This document shows positions 19,284 through 28,433 of a DNA stretch of 64,000 bases, in pieces; position 1 is the first letter of the stretch; each line of letters opens with the position of its first letter. Below the pieces are notes generated by a model that made no database searches, was not told where the DNA came from, and saw only the letters and a list, made by a program, of their open reading frames with translations. The stretch is from Granulicella aggregans (GTDB taxonomy: Bacteria; Acidobacteriota; Terriglobia; Terriglobales; Acidobacteriaceae). Both the position numbers and the translations under genes were made by a program. Location of the stretch: contig NZ_JAGSYE010000002.1 of NCBI RefSeq assembly GCF_025685565.1, forward strand, positions 930,001 to 994,000, read 5' to 3'.

Positions 19284-20693
19284 ATGAGCACCACCCCACA
19301 CATCGGCAAAGCCAACGGCCTCTACCCTCCTGGCCCGAAGTTCCTCCCCCGCCTGCTCACCGGTCGCGTCTTCCGCGGCAACGCCGTCACCTACATGCAG
19401 GAGTGCGCCCAGACCTACGGCGACCTCGTCCACTACACCGCCGTGGGCCGCCACATCTACCAGATCACCCACCCTTCCCTCATCGAAGACTTCTTCCTCA
19501 AAGACGCCGCCAAACATCACCGCGGCATCGTCATGCAGCGCGCGAAAGCTGTACTCGGCGAAGGCCTCCTCACCAGCGAAGAGCCGCTTCACATGCGCCA
19601 GCGCCGCCTCGCCCAGCCCGCCTTCCACCGCAACCGCATCGCGTCCTATGCCGAGACCATCGGCCAACAAGCGATCGCCATGACCTCCCGCTGGCAGCCC
19701 AACTCCACCCTTGACCTCCGTGAAGAGATGCTCGCCATCGCCCTCCGCATCGTCGGCAAGTGCCTCTTCGACCTCAACGTGCAATCGGACGCCGAAGTAA
19801 AGAAGATCTCTGAGGCAGTCGATGCCTTCATGGGCTTCCTTCCGCTCGCCTTCCTTCCCTTCTCCGACCAGATCATGAAGCTGCCCATCCCCACCATGCA
19901 GCGCATCCGCAAGGGCAGCGCCGAACTCGACGCCATCATCTACGGCATGATCGAAGACCGCCGCCGCGATCCCCCCTCCGGCCTTTCAGGCCGCGGCGAT
20001 CTCTTGTCTATGTTGATGGACGCGGTCGACCCGGAAGCCACCGGCAACGAGTCGGCGACCATGTCCGATCAGCAGCTCCACGACGAGTGCCTCACCATCA
20101 TGCTCGCGGGCCACGAGACCACCGCTAACGCCCTCAGCTTCGCTCTAGCGCTGCTCGCCCGACATCCCGAGATCCAGGCCGCCGTCTCCACCGAAGCCCG
20201 CGAAGTCCTCGGCACCGGCGACTCCGCCCGCGCCCCCGCGGCCGAAGACTACTCGAAGTTGAAATACACCACGCAGGTCTTCGCCGAGGCCCTCCGTCTC
20301 TACCCTCCCGTCTGGGTCACCGCCCGCACTTGCCACGAACCCTACGAGATCGCCGGCTACAAGATCGCCCCCGGCTCCATCCTCGTCGCCCCGCAGTTCG
20401 TCGTCCACCGCGACCCACGCTTCTTCCCCGACCCTCTTCGTTTCGACCCCACCCGCTTTTCCGACGAAAGCAAATCCTCCCGCCCCCGCTACGCTTTTTA
20501 TCCCTTCGCAGGCGGGAGCCGCCAGTGCATCGGCGAGGGCCTCGCCTGGATGGAGGGCGTCTTCGTCCTCGCCGTCATAGCCCGCGACTGGAAGCTCACC
20601 CTCCCGCCCAACCCTCCCGCAGAGATTGCTTACAACCCCGCCATCAGCCTCCGCCCCAAACATTCCGTCGATCTGACTCTCACCCGCCGCTAG
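19284..20693 (+). CDS. cytochrome P450
   Basis: 469 residues, soluble type. The I-helix oxygen motif AGHETTANA lies near residue 275, the K-helix ExxR as EALRLYPP near 335, and the heme-binding loop FAGGSRQCIGEGLA near 409-422 with the axial Cys at about 415. The N-terminus GLYPPGPKFLPRL is Pro-rich, as in P450s of the CYP102/CYP110-like class. No ferredoxin or reductase gene is adjacent. The substrate is unknown. The ATG at 19284 was preferred to the upstream frame because homology-like sequence starts there and TACACT lies 9 nt before it; there is no SD. Confidence 0.93.
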   Translation: MSTTPHIGKANGLYPPGPKFLPRLLTGRVFRGNAVTYMQECAQTYGDLVHYTAVGRHIYQITHPSLIEDFFLKDAAKHHRGIVMQRAKAVLGEGLLTSEEPLHMRQRRLAQPAFHRNRIASYAETIGQQAIAMTSRWQPNSTLDLREEMLAIALRIVGKCLFDLNVQSDAEVKKISEAVDAFMGFLPLAFLPFSDQIMKLPIPTMQRIRKGSAELDAIIYGMIEDRRRDPPSGLSGRGDLLSMLMDAVDPEATGNESATMSDQQLHDECLTIMLAGHETTANALSFALALLARHPEIQAAVSTEAREVLGTGDSARAPAAEDYSKLKYTTQVFAEALRLYPPVWVTARTCHEPYEIAGYKIAPGSILVAPQFVVHRDPRFFPDPLRFDPTRFSDESKSSRPRYAFYPFAGGSRQCIGEGLAWMEGVFVLAVIARDWKLTLPPNPPAEIAYNPAISLRPKHSVDLTLTRR

Positions 20694-20718
20694 TGACCCC
20701 ACGCCAACCCTCCGCTCT

Positions 20719-20805
20719 GTGCCCCATTCATCGCGGCTTTATCGCGATGAATGGGTCGGCCACCAACTCACGCTTGTCATCCTTCGCCGTGGGCGGAGGA
20801 TCTGC
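20719..20805. repeat. composite repeat: family D then family A
   Basis: Family D (20719-20760) reads GTGCCCCATTCATCGCGGC, a short loop, then ATCGCGATGAATGGGTCGGC, a long stem with one bulge. Family A (20774-20804) follows 13 nt later. The same D-then-A order occurs at 22787-22876. Confidence 0.8.
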
Positions 20806-20846
20806 TGTCCAATCGGTCACCCAACCCCCAATGCAATAATCCCAAC

Positions 20847-22676
20847 ATGCCCGAATCCTCCCGTCGCCACTTTCTGTCCATCTGCTCTGCTCTCGGCCTC
20901 GGTAACACCCTCCTTCCCGGCACCCTTTTCACCCTCGCCGCTCAGGCCCAATCAAGCGCCCCAGCGCAAGACCAGAAGGCCGCCGACTTCCCCAAGATCA
21001 CCCCGGAGATGATCGACGCCGCAGCCGCCATCGCCGGCATCACCCTGACCGCTGATCAGAAGAAGATGATGCTCACCGGCCTCACTGAGCACCGCGACTC
21101 CCTCACCGCCATCCGTGACCTGCACCTCCCCAACTCGGTCGCTCCTGCATTCGTCTTCGATCCTGTCCCGGGCGGAACCGTCCTCGAAACCGTTCGCAAG
21201 CCCGCGATCCTCGGTCCGGCCCCCGACGTCTCCATCAACCCCAGCAATTCGGAAGCCCTCGCCTTCGCCACAGTCCGCGAACTCGGCGAACTCCTCCGCA
21301 CCCGCAAGATCACCTCCCTCGCCCTTACGAAGCTTTACTTAGCACGCCTGCGCAATTACGATCCCACCCTCCACTTCGTCATCACCTACACCGAAGACCG
21401 CGCTCTCAAACAAGCCGCCACCGCGGACGCCGAGATCGCCGCTGGCAAATATCGAGGCCCGCTCCACGGCATCCCCTGGGGCGCAAAAGACCTTCTCGCC
21501 GTCAAAGGCTACCCCACTACCTGGGGAGCTGCGGGCTTCGAGACGCAATCCTTCGACTACGACGCCACCGTCGTCCAACGCCTCGATGCCGCCGGTGCCG
21601 TCCTCATCGCCAAAACCACCCTCGGCGCTCTAGCCCAGGGAGACCTCTGGTTCGGCGCACGCACCCGCAACCCGTGGAACCCAAAGCAAGGCTCTAGCGG
21701 CTCTTCTGCCGGAAGCGCCAGCGCAACCGCCGCCGGCTGCCTCGGCTTCTCCATCGGCACCGAGACCCTCGGCTCCATCGCCTCGCCCTCCACACGCTGC
21801 GGAACCTCCGGCCTTCGCCCCAGCTTCGGCCTCGTCCCCCGCACCGGGGCCATGGCGCTCAGTTGGACGATGGATAAGATTGGCCCCATCTGCCGCTCCG
21901 TCGAAGACTGCGCTCTCGTGCTCTCCGCCATCTACGGCCCCGACCAGCATGATCTCGCGACCCAGAACGCCGCTTTCAACTGGGACGCCACCTTCGAGTG
22001 GAAGTCCCTCCGCGTCGGCTACATCAAGGCCGCCTTCGAGATCACCCCTCCCAAACCCGACGCCAAAGACAGCGAAAAGCAGTCCTACGCCCGCCGCCTC
22101 TACGACGCCAAATTCGCCAACGCAGCTCTGGACGTCCTCCGCAGCATGGATATCACCCTCACACCCGTCGAGGTGCCCAAGTTCCCCTTTGACGAGATCG
22201 TCCCCGTCCTGGAGGCCGAGGGCGCAGCCGCGTTCGACGATCTCACCCGCTCCGGTCGCGACACGCTCCTCACCGGTCAGAAGGATTATGACTGGCCAAA
22301 TACCTTCCGCGTCGCTCGCTTCTACTCCGCCGTCGACTACATCCAGGCCATGCGCGCCCGCACTCTTGCCATCGCGAAGATGAACGAGTTCTTCGCCAAC
22401 TTCGACGTCATCGTCACCACCTCCGGAGGTACCCAGCTCGCTGCCACAAACCTCACCGGCCAGCCCGCCATTATCGTCCCGAACGGCATCCGTGGCAACG
22501 ACGCCCCACCCGCAACCCACAACGTCGAAGATGACGACGACAACGCCGGCGGCCCCGGCACTCCAACCTCCATTACCTTCTTAGGCCCGCTCTACTCTGA
22601 AGCCCGTCTAGCCGCCTTCGCCCGCGCCTATCAGGAAAAAACCGGCTTCCATAAACTCCACCCCAAGCTCAGTTGA
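20847..22676 (+). CDS. amidase signature family protein, Tat-exported
   Basis: 609 residues. The N-terminus has a Tat-type signal (SRRHFLSICSALGLG, then a hydrophobic run ending AAQAQ). The amidase signature follows, with the catalytic Lys in GIPWGAKDLLAVKG and the Ser-rich core GSSGSSAGSASATAAG, then ETLGSIASPSTRCGTSGLRP with the nucleophile region. An extra N-terminal region of about 100 residues precedes the amidase fold. It probably hydrolyses an amide in the periplasm; the substrate is unknown. Upstream, an extended -10 (TGCAATAAT) ends 6 nt before the ATG, and no SD is present. Confidence 0.88.
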   Translation: MPESSRRHFLSICSALGLGNTLLPGTLFTLAAQAQSSAPAQDQKAADFPKITPEMIDAAAAIAGITLTADQKKMMLTGLTEHRDSLTAIRDLHLPNSVAPAFVFDPVPGGTVLETVRKPAILGPAPDVSINPSNSEALAFATVRELGELLRTRKITSLALTKLYLARLRNYDPTLHFVITYTEDRALKQAATADAEIAAGKYRGPLHGIPWGAKDLLAVKGYPTTWGAAGFETQSFDYDATVVQRLDAAGAVLIAKTTLGALAQGDLWFGARTRNPWNPKQGSSGSSAGSASATAAGCLGFSIGTETLGSIASPSTRCGTSGLRPSFGLVPRTGAMALSWTMDKIGPICRSVEDCALVLSAIYGPDQHDLATQNAAFNWDATFEWKSLRVGYIKAAFEITPPKPDAKDSEKQSYARRLYDAKFANAALDVLRSMDITLTPVEVPKFPFDEIVPVLEAEGAAAFDDLTRSGRDTLLTGQKDYDWPNTFRVARFYSAVDYIQAMRARTLAIAKMNEFFANFDVIVTTSGGTQLAATNLTGQPAIIVPNGIRGNDAPPATHNVEDDDDNAGGPGTPTSITFLGPLYSEARLAAFARAYQEKTGFHKLHPKLS

Positions 22677-22700
22677 CCACGTTGCCTCTGTTTGTTCTTG

Positions 22701-22876
22701 CCGTCATCCTGAGCGCAGCGAAGGACCCCTACGAAGCCAAACTGACCCAAGCCGCCCAAACCTTTCCGCCACGATTCCTCAACTCCGTGCCCCATTCATC
22801 GCGCCTTTGTCTCTCGATATGAGTGGGTCCGCCACCACCCCACCCTTGTCATCCTTCGACGCAGTCGGAGGACCTG
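22701..22876. repeat. composite repeat: families B, D and A
   Basis: Three units stand in order between the amidase and cinA: B (22701-22728, CCGTCATCCTGAGCGCAGCG), D (22787-22831, degenerate right arm) and A (22846-22876). This 271-nt gap holds no gene. Confidence 0.8.
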
Positions 22877-22947
22877 CTCCTACCACCTCCCCACAAATTC
22901 CGCATCTCCCCGTATCCCTCCGCCTAAACTTCGTATCTCATAGAGAC

Positions 22948-24207
22948 ATGATCGCTGAAATCATCGCCGCCGGCTCCGAGATGCTCACCCCGTTCCGGCA
23001 GGACACCAACTCCCTCTATCTCACCTCCGAACTCAACGACCTCGGCGTCGCCGTCGCCTTCAAAACCATCGTCGGCGACAACCTCCAGCACCTCACTGCC
23101 GCAGCGTCCGTCGCGCTGATGCGCGCTAACATCGTCATCTTTTCCGGCGGCCTTGGCCCCACCGAAGACGACCTCACCCGTGAGGCCGTCGCCGCCGCTC
23201 TCGACATCTCCCTCGTTCGCGACGAAAAACTCCTCGCCGACCTCGCAGAGCGCTTCGCCAAGCGCGGTTTCGTCATGACCGCCAACAACTCCAAGCAGGC
23301 CGACGTCCTTGAAGGTGCCGAGATCCTCCCCAACATCAACGGCAGCGCGGTCGGCCAGTTCCTCGTCACAAACGTCACCGATCCGCTCGGCGAATCTCAC
23401 CGCCGCATCGTCATCCTTCTCCCTGGCCCACCCCGCGAGCTCAAGCCCCTCTTCGCCGCCGAGGTCAAGCACCGCCTCATCTTCCTCGTCCCCGAGCGGC
23501 ACATTGCCAAGCGCGTCCTCCGCATGGCCCTCCTTCCCGAGTCCCAGGTCGACGCCCGCACCGCACCCATCTATAAACAATTCCCCGACGTTGAAACCAC
23601 CATCCTTGCCCACGCTGGAGAGATCCAGCTTCACTTCCAGGCATCTGCGAAGACCGTCTCCGAAGCCCAATCTCAGGTCGACAACCTCGCCACCCTCATC
23701 AAGCTCGAGATGGGTGAGGCTATCTTCTCCGACGACAACAGCTCCCTCGAAGAGGTCGCCCTCGATCTCCTGGCCGCAAAGAACTACACCCTCGCCACCG
23801 CCGAGTCCTGCACCGGCGGCCTTCTCGCCCAACGCATCACCGCCATCCCCGGCAGCTCAAAGCAGTTCCTGGGCGGGGCAGTCGTCTACAGCAACGACCT
23901 CAAGACCGCCTTCGCCGACGTCCCCGCCGACATCATCGCCGCCCACGGTGCAGTCAGCGAACCGGTAGCCCGCGCCCTCGCTCAGGGCATTCGCAAGCGC
24001 ACAAATGCCTCAGTCGGCATAGGCATCACCGGCATCGCCGGCCCAGGTGGAGGCGATGCCAACAAACCCGTAGGACTCGTCTACATCAGCCTCGCTACTC
24101 CCACCGCCACCACCGTCACCCAGCTCAACCTGATGGGCGACCGCGACCGCATCCGCTGGTGGTCCAGTCAACACGCCCTTGAACTTCTCCGCCAGGCGTT
24201 GCTCTAG
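22948..24207 (+). CDS. cinA: CinA family protein (nicotinamide-nucleotide amidase / competence-damage protein)
   Basis: 419 residues beginning MIAEIIAAGSEMLTPFRQDT, the start of the MoCF-like (COG1058) domain. This domain continues with FSGGLGPTEDDLTREAVAAA and LLPGPPRELKPLF. The C-terminal CinA (PncC-type) domain begins near residue 265 and has ATAESCTGGLLAQRITAIPG and GIGITGIAGPGGGDANKPVG. This is the full-length two-domain form, which recycles NAD by deamidating NMN and hydrolyses ADP-ribose in characterised homologues. The frame is open upstream across repeat DNA, but the family N-terminus fixes the start at 22948. Confidence 0.95.
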   Translation: MIAEIIAAGSEMLTPFRQDTNSLYLTSELNDLGVAVAFKTIVGDNLQHLTAAASVALMRANIVIFSGGLGPTEDDLTREAVAAALDISLVRDEKLLADLAERFAKRGFVMTANNSKQADVLEGAEILPNINGSAVGQFLVTNVTDPLGESHRRIVILLPGPPRELKPLFAAEVKHRLIFLVPERHIAKRVLRMALLPESQVDARTAPIYKQFPDVETTILAHAGEIQLHFQASAKTVSEAQSQVDNLATLIKLEMGEAIFSDDNSSLEEVALDLLAAKNYTLATAESCTGGLLAQRITAIPGSSKQFLGGAVVYSNDLKTAFADVPADIIAAHGAVSEPVARALAQGIRKRTNASVGIGITGIAGPGGGDANKPVGLVYISLATPTATTVTQLNLMGDRDRIRWWSSQHALELLRQALL

Positions 24208-24228
24208 CCGCGCAAAACTCAGGCTGCA

Positions 24229-24534
24229 CTAAAGCACCTGGCGCCCGGCGACGACCGGCTTCGTTACCTGGACGACGATCCATAGGAAGACCAGGCACCC
24301 CAGCAAAGGGAAAGCATAGAAGCTCAGACTCGTAACCACGTCGAGTCTCGCTACAGCATTACGCCCAGCAGGCCGTAGGGCAACGACAGCCTGCCCAATG
24401 ACGTTGATGCCCAGGAACCATAAATACAGAATGAAGCTAACCCCAAACAGATAAACCTTGCGATTCCGGGAAGCCACCTTCCGAGCCGTCCGCTCCTCGC
24501 GGGCTGTGACGATCTTCCGCGCATCCGCCATCAT
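24229..24534 (-). CDS. small two-span membrane protein, unknown
   Basis: 101 residues. A basic N-terminus (RKIVTAREERTARKVASRNRK) precedes two hydrophobic segments, about 28-50 (VYLFGVSFILYLWFLGINVIG) and 72-95. The N-terminus probably lies in the cytoplasm by the positive-inside rule. There is no recognised family. GAGG stands 8 nt before the double ATG. It is convergent with cinA (21 nt between stops). Confidence 0.6.
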   Translation of the reverse strand: MMADARKIVTAREERTARKVASRNRKVYLFGVSFILYLWFLGINVIGQAVVALRPAGRNAVARLDVVTSLSFYAFPLLGCLVFLWIVVQVTKPVVAGRQVL

Positions 24535-24783
24535 CGTTTCACCTCACAAGGGTCGACTGAGACAAGCCTACCGCCCGCACCCCACCGAATTCGCCTTTCC
24601 TCGACTGCCCTCAAAACTGAAGTACTATGTTTCCCTGTAACGATTGTGGCAACCTCGCTCACCATAGATCGGCTGGCCCGGTAGCCTCCGAGGCCCCATC
24701 TTCCGTCGCGGGCCGAGTTTCAGAAAATCGCCAACGGCTATGCGTGATTCGCTTTGGCAATCCCCTTTCTTAGGAGGAATTCA

Positions 24784-26022
24784 ATGGCACTCGATCGCAC
24801 TCTGCCAGGAATTCAAAATCTCAAACATGTCGTCGTCCTCATGATGGAGAACCGCTCCTTCGACCACATGCTCGGGGCACTGAAAGCCACCCACCCCAAC
24901 ATCGACGGCCTCACCGGCACCGAGTCCAATCCCGACATCACCGGCGCAACCGTCACCGTCCAGCCGCTCGCTGAGTATCAAAGCCAGCTCGACCCCGACC
25001 CCAACCATCACTTCGCCGCCGTCAATCTACAGATTTTCAACAGCACCCAGCATGGGCCGCCGCTCGCGACCGCCAACATGCAGGGCTTCGTCACCAGCTA
25101 CTTCAATCAGCAGCAGAACACCCAGCAATCCCACAAGATCCTCTACTACTTCACGCCGGATAAACTCCCCGTCCTGACCACGCTTGCGACCCAGTACGCC
25201 GTCTTCAATCGCTGGTTCGCATCGATCCCCGGCCCCACCATCTGCAATCGCGCCTTCGCCCACTACGGCACCTCCTTCGGCCAGGTCAGCATGGACATCT
25301 TCTACGAGGGCAAAGATATCCCCGCCATCTACACCCGCCTGCTCGCTTCCAACCACACCACCAAGCTCTTTTACTTCGACGAAGCCAGCTCCACCATGGA
25401 GGTCGTCAACCTCCTCCAGAACGAGCCCGCCATCTTCGGCACCTTCACCGACTTCCTTAGCGCCTGCCAGCAGAATGCTCTGCCCGACTACTGCTTTCTC
25501 GAGCCCAACTACACCGACCACCCCGCTCCCGACGGCAGCGGCGAAGCCATCGCCTGCGACCAGCACCCCGACCACGACGTCCGCGCCGGCGAGCAGTTCA
25601 TCGCCCAGGTCTACAACGCCATCCGCGGCAATTCCGATCTCTGGCCGCACACCGCACTCCTAGTCGTCTACGACGAACACGGCGGCATCTACGATCACGT
25701 CCCCCCGCCATCCTGTCCTGCGGACGCGCCCTATATCGCCCAGCCCGCTGACACCGGCACCCTCGACCCCTTCGTCTTCGACCGCCTCGGCGTCCGCGTC
25801 CCTGCCATCCTCATCTCGCCCTGGGTCGCCGCCGGCACCGTCATCCCCGACACCTTTGACCACGCCAGCATCCCCGCTACGGTCAGCGACTTCCTTCAAC
25901 TCCCACCCGGCAAGACCTCAATCCGCGAGCAGACCGCCAACACCTTCCTAGGCAATCTCAAGCTCGCTACCATGCGCACCGACGACGAGTGCCCCACCTT
26001 CGTCCTTCAACCCCCAAACTAG
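24784..26022 (+). CDS. phosphoesterase family protein (phospholipase C / acid phosphatase type)
   Basis: 412 residues of the PF04185 phosphoesterase family. The metal site begins with VVVLMMENRSFDHMLG (Glu22, Asn23, Asp27 and His28 are likely ligands or neighbours), continues through the HPDHDVRAGEQFI region, and ends with VVYDEHGGIYDHVPPP near residues 294-309. Unlike most family members it has no recognisable Tat or Sec signal, so it may be cytosolic, or the true export signal is absent. AGGAGG is at 24772-24777. It is the first gene of a three-gene operon with a basic small protein and an outer-membrane barrel. A role in phosphate release is inferred. Confidence 0.88.
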   Translation: MALDRTLPGIQNLKHVVVLMMENRSFDHMLGALKATHPNIDGLTGTESNPDITGATVTVQPLAEYQSQLDPDPNHHFAAVNLQIFNSTQHGPPLATANMQGFVTSYFNQQQNTQQSHKILYYFTPDKLPVLTTLATQYAVFNRWFASIPGPTICNRAFAHYGTSFGQVSMDIFYEGKDIPAIYTRLLASNHTTKLFYFDEASSTMEVVNLLQNEPAIFGTFTDFLSACQQNALPDYCFLEPNYTDHPAPDGSGEAIACDQHPDHDVRAGEQFIAQVYNAIRGNSDLWPHTALLVVYDEHGGIYDHVPPPSCPADAPYIAQPADTGTLDPFVFDRLGVRVPAILISPWVAAGTVIPDTFDHASIPATVSDFLQLPPGKTSIREQTANTFLGNLKLATMRTDDECPTFVLQPPN

Positions 26023-26036
26023 CAAGGAGGCCATCC

Positions 26037-26414
26037 GTGGAACCGATCAAAGTCCCCGCGCCACCGCGGTCCGCCTACAACCACAATCGCCGCATCTCCG
26101 ACCTGCTCCTTCACCAACTCAAGCACTTTCAGCATGTCGAGATGAAGAGCGGCGATCTCGGCATCGATCCCGAGATCGCGCGCAACATCTACACCGAAGC
26201 CGGAGCGGCGAAGTACATCGCCGCTATCACCACAACACTCCGCGCGAAAGGCCTTGCCGGGACCGCAACAAAGCCGGTACTCAGCATGCCGCCAGCGAAA
26301 AAATCGGCGAAGAAGTCTCCGAAAGCCGCTCCTCTCGCCATCGCCGCAGCCGCAACAAATACATCAGCGCCAAAGAAAAGCTCCTCGAAGAAACTCGCGG
26401 AGAGGAAGAAATGA
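26037..26414 (+). CDS. small protein with Lys/Ala/Pro-rich histone-like tail
   Basis: 125 residues from GTG 26037, chosen because AAGGAGG lies at 26024-26030, 14 nt after the phosphoesterase stop. The first 75 residues contain a helical, His-rich part (ISDLLLHQLKHFQHVEMK) and EIARNIYTEAGAAKYIAAIT. The last 45 residues are a repetitive basic tail (PPAKKSAKKSPKAAP, then TSAPKKSSSKKLAERKK), like a histone H1 tail. The last codons overlap the next start as ATGA. There is no signal peptide. No family was recognised; binding to a polyanion such as nucleic acid or lipid phosphate is possible but unproven. Confidence 0.7.
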   Translation: MEPIKVPAPPRSAYNHNRRISDLLLHQLKHFQHVEMKSGDLGIDPEIARNIYTEAGAAKYIAAITTTLRAKGLAGTATKPVLSMPPAKKSAKKSPKAAPLAIAAAATNTSAPKKSSSKKLAERKK

Positions 26415-27853
26415 AGCCGCGACTTTCACTCTTCGCCGCCGCCCTTCTCAGCGCCCAGCTCTCGATGACGCACGCCACGGCCGCAGCCCAGGGCGGCAAC
26501 GAGAGCCGCATCCACTCCGACTTCCGCCGCGAGTGGCTCGAGCTCCACCCTTGCCAGGAGCAACTCGTCAAGCCCTGTTCCACATTCACCTTCGGCCATC
26601 TCGTCGACATCGGCCAGACCCTCGTCACCGGTCAGCCCTTACACATCGCGGTCGGCAGTCTCGCCCCGCAGAACGGCTTCGCCCCCGGCCTCGCCTTCGT
26701 CGAGCACAAAGACTTCTCCAGCGAACGCCGCCTCACCTTCAACGTAGACGCCGTCGCCAGCACCAACCTCTCCTGGCGAGCAGGCACCTACCTTACCACC
26801 TACAAACTCCCGCAATCCAACCAGACTATCGGCGTAGTCATGGGCACGCCCACGGCGAAGCAGAAGGCTCCCTCCGTACTTGTCTCCCCCGTCTACAACC
26901 TATACGCCGAGACAACCTCCCTCAATCGCCTCTACTTCTACGGCCTCGGCCCCAACACGCTCCCCTCCGGCAAATCCTCCTTCGGCCTCACCCAGACCAT
27001 CGCCGGAGCCAGCGCCATCATCCCGCTCAATCGCGCCGGCATCTCCTTCACAGGAGAGTTCAACGGCCGCGTCCCCCAACTCCGACCCGGCAACGACCCC
27101 ACCATCCCCACCGTCGCCGCGCTCTACACCGAAGCCTCCGCCCCGGGCCTCGCGCAGTCCGCAACCTTCCTCCAACCCGGAGTCGGCATACAAGTCCAGC
27201 CCAGCCTCTTCAACAATCGCCTGCGCCTGCACTACCTCGCCAACTTCCAGTACTTCGGCGCTGTCGACGCCCCCTACACCTTCCGCCGTTGGACCGCCGA
27301 CATCGGCCACGAGTTCGCCCTCAACCGCAAAGTCACGCTCATCGCCGCCAATCCCCACAACGGCCCGGACTCCTGCGCCTCCGTAGGCTCGGCCTGCCCG
27401 CACATCTCCACCACCACCAACAACGAGGGCTCCATCAGCCTCCGTCTGCTGCTCAGCGGCTCAGCCGCCAACGCCAAAAACGCAGTGCCCTTCTACTTCG
27501 ACCCCACCACTGGCGGCTCCAACATCGACGGCGACCCCATCCTCGCCAGCTATCCCGACTACCGCTTCCGTTCTCCCAACATCGTCCTCCTTCGCGGCAC
27601 CGCCGAGCACTCTCTGCCCAAGGTTCCCCTCGGCGTCTACTTCTCCGCCGACGCCGCCAAGTCGCCCTTCACGCGCAGTGATCTTGACTTCACGAATCTC
27701 CGCACCAGCTACTCCGTGGGCCTCACAGTCCACGCCGGCGGCCTTCCGCTGGTCTATCTCCTCTATGCCTGGGGCGGCAACGAAGGCACCCACACCACCT
27801 TCTCCATCAGCAACACACTGCTAGGCGGATCACCCCGCCCTTCGCTCTTCTAA
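26411..27853 (+). CDS. outer-membrane beta-barrel protein
   Basis: 480 residues. A signal peptide runs to about residue 26 (LSLFAAALLSAQLSMTHATA). The rest alternates polar and hydrophobic residues with aromatic girdles (LYFYGLGPNTLP, LHYLANFQYFGAV, VPLGVYFSADA), and the chain ends in Phe, as expected of a BAM-inserted barrel. The LNRLYFYGLGPNT stretch recalls surface-antigen (D15-like) barrels, but no POTRA repeats are visible. Translation is coupled to the preceding gene by a 4-nt overlap, so the phosphoesterase, basic protein and barrel are made together. It may be a porin or anchor for that system; that is inference. Confidence 0.75.
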   Translation: MKPRLSLFAAALLSAQLSMTHATAAAQGGNESRIHSDFRREWLELHPCQEQLVKPCSTFTFGHLVDIGQTLVTGQPLHIAVGSLAPQNGFAPGLAFVEHKDFSSERRLTFNVDAVASTNLSWRAGTYLTTYKLPQSNQTIGVVMGTPTAKQKAPSVLVSPVYNLYAETTSLNRLYFYGLGPNTLPSGKSSFGLTQTIAGASAIIPLNRAGISFTGEFNGRVPQLRPGNDPTIPTVAALYTEASAPGLAQSATFLQPGVGIQVQPSLFNNRLRLHYLANFQYFGAVDAPYTFRRWTADIGHEFALNRKVTLIAANPHNGPDSCASVGSACPHISTTTNNEGSISLRLLLSGSAANAKNAVPFYFDPTTGGSNIDGDPILASYPDYRFRSPNIVLLRGTAEHSLPKVPLGVYFSADAAKSPFTRSDLDFTNLRTSYSVGLTVHAGGLPLVYLLYAWGGNEGTHTTFSISNTLLGGSPRPSLF

Positions 27854-27874
27854 CATCCAATGCCATTGTATTGG

Positions 27875-27907
27875 CCGTCATCCTGAGCGAAGCGAAGGAC
27901 CTGCCAC
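27875..27907. repeat. family B repeat
   Basis: CCGTCATCCTGAGCGAAGCG, then AAGGACCTGCCAC. Copies lie at 22701 and 34638. It lies just after the barrel operon. Confidence 0.75.
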
Positions 27908-28018
27908 ACCGCGCACATCACCCCCACATCTCGAACCTTTCGCCCACAGACTTTTAGGATCATCGAATCATCCACTCAGTGATATATCTTTCCCGTATCC
28001 ACTCGCGAGACTTCGCTC

Positions 28019-28426
28019 ATGCTCTACAACCGCTCCGTCCCACCCTGCCCCGTCATCCCAGTCCTCTACTACCCATCTCCACAAGAAGCAGCAACATGGC
28101 TACAAAACGCATTCGGCTTCACCGTGCGCTTAATCATCGCCAACCACCGCATCCAGATGCGTGCCGGGGAAGGATGCTTCACCATCGCCGAGGGCGACGC
28201 CACTCCCAACCACTCCTGCACCGTCCAGGTCCGCATCACCGAAGCCATCGCGCACTGCGAACGAGCCCGCGCCACTGGAGCCATCATTCTCAGCGAACTC
28301 CGCGACGAAGTCTACGGCGAGCGCCAATACACCGCGCAGGACTTCCACGGCCACCGATGGAACTTCACCGAGACCTGCGCCGACATCGAACCAGAAAGCT
28401 GGGGCGGCACCTCGGTCAATCTTTGA
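28019..28426 (+). CDS. VOC (glyoxalase/bleomycin-resistance) superfamily protein
   Basis: 135 residues with the vicinal-oxygen-chelate pattern: VIPVLYYPSPQEAATWLQNA, FGFTVRL near the N-terminus, and a C-terminal half ending with YTAQDFHGHRWNFTE. This matches the PhnB/glyoxalase-like single-domain proteins, which dimerise to build metal or ligand sites. Likely metal-site residues include the C-terminal Glu in NFTE. The substrate is unknown. It is convergent with the glucosidase gene (7 nt between stops). Confidence 0.82.
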   Translation: MLYNRSVPPCPVIPVLYYPSPQEAATWLQNAFGFTVRLIIANHRIQMRAGEGCFTIAEGDATPNHSCTVQVRITEAIAHCERARATGAIILSELRDEVYGERQYTAQDFHGHRWNFTETCADIEPESWGGTSVNL

Positions 28427-28433
28427 TGGTCAC

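Noticed and set aside
22807..22947. Upstream extension of cinA
   Set aside because: The extension is repeat DNA; the family N-terminus starts at 22948.
24535..24783. Possible riboswitch before the phosphoesterase operon (GC-rich stems around 24670-24716)
   Set aside because: The segment has complementary GC-rich words but matches no riboswitch consensus I know, and a normal AGGAGG precedes the gene.
26254..27681. 475-codon plus-strand frame overlapping the barrel gene
   Set aside because: It is Arg/Pro/His-rich nonsense typical of a shifted frame of a GC-rich gene; the barrel frame has a signal peptide and a C-terminal Phe.
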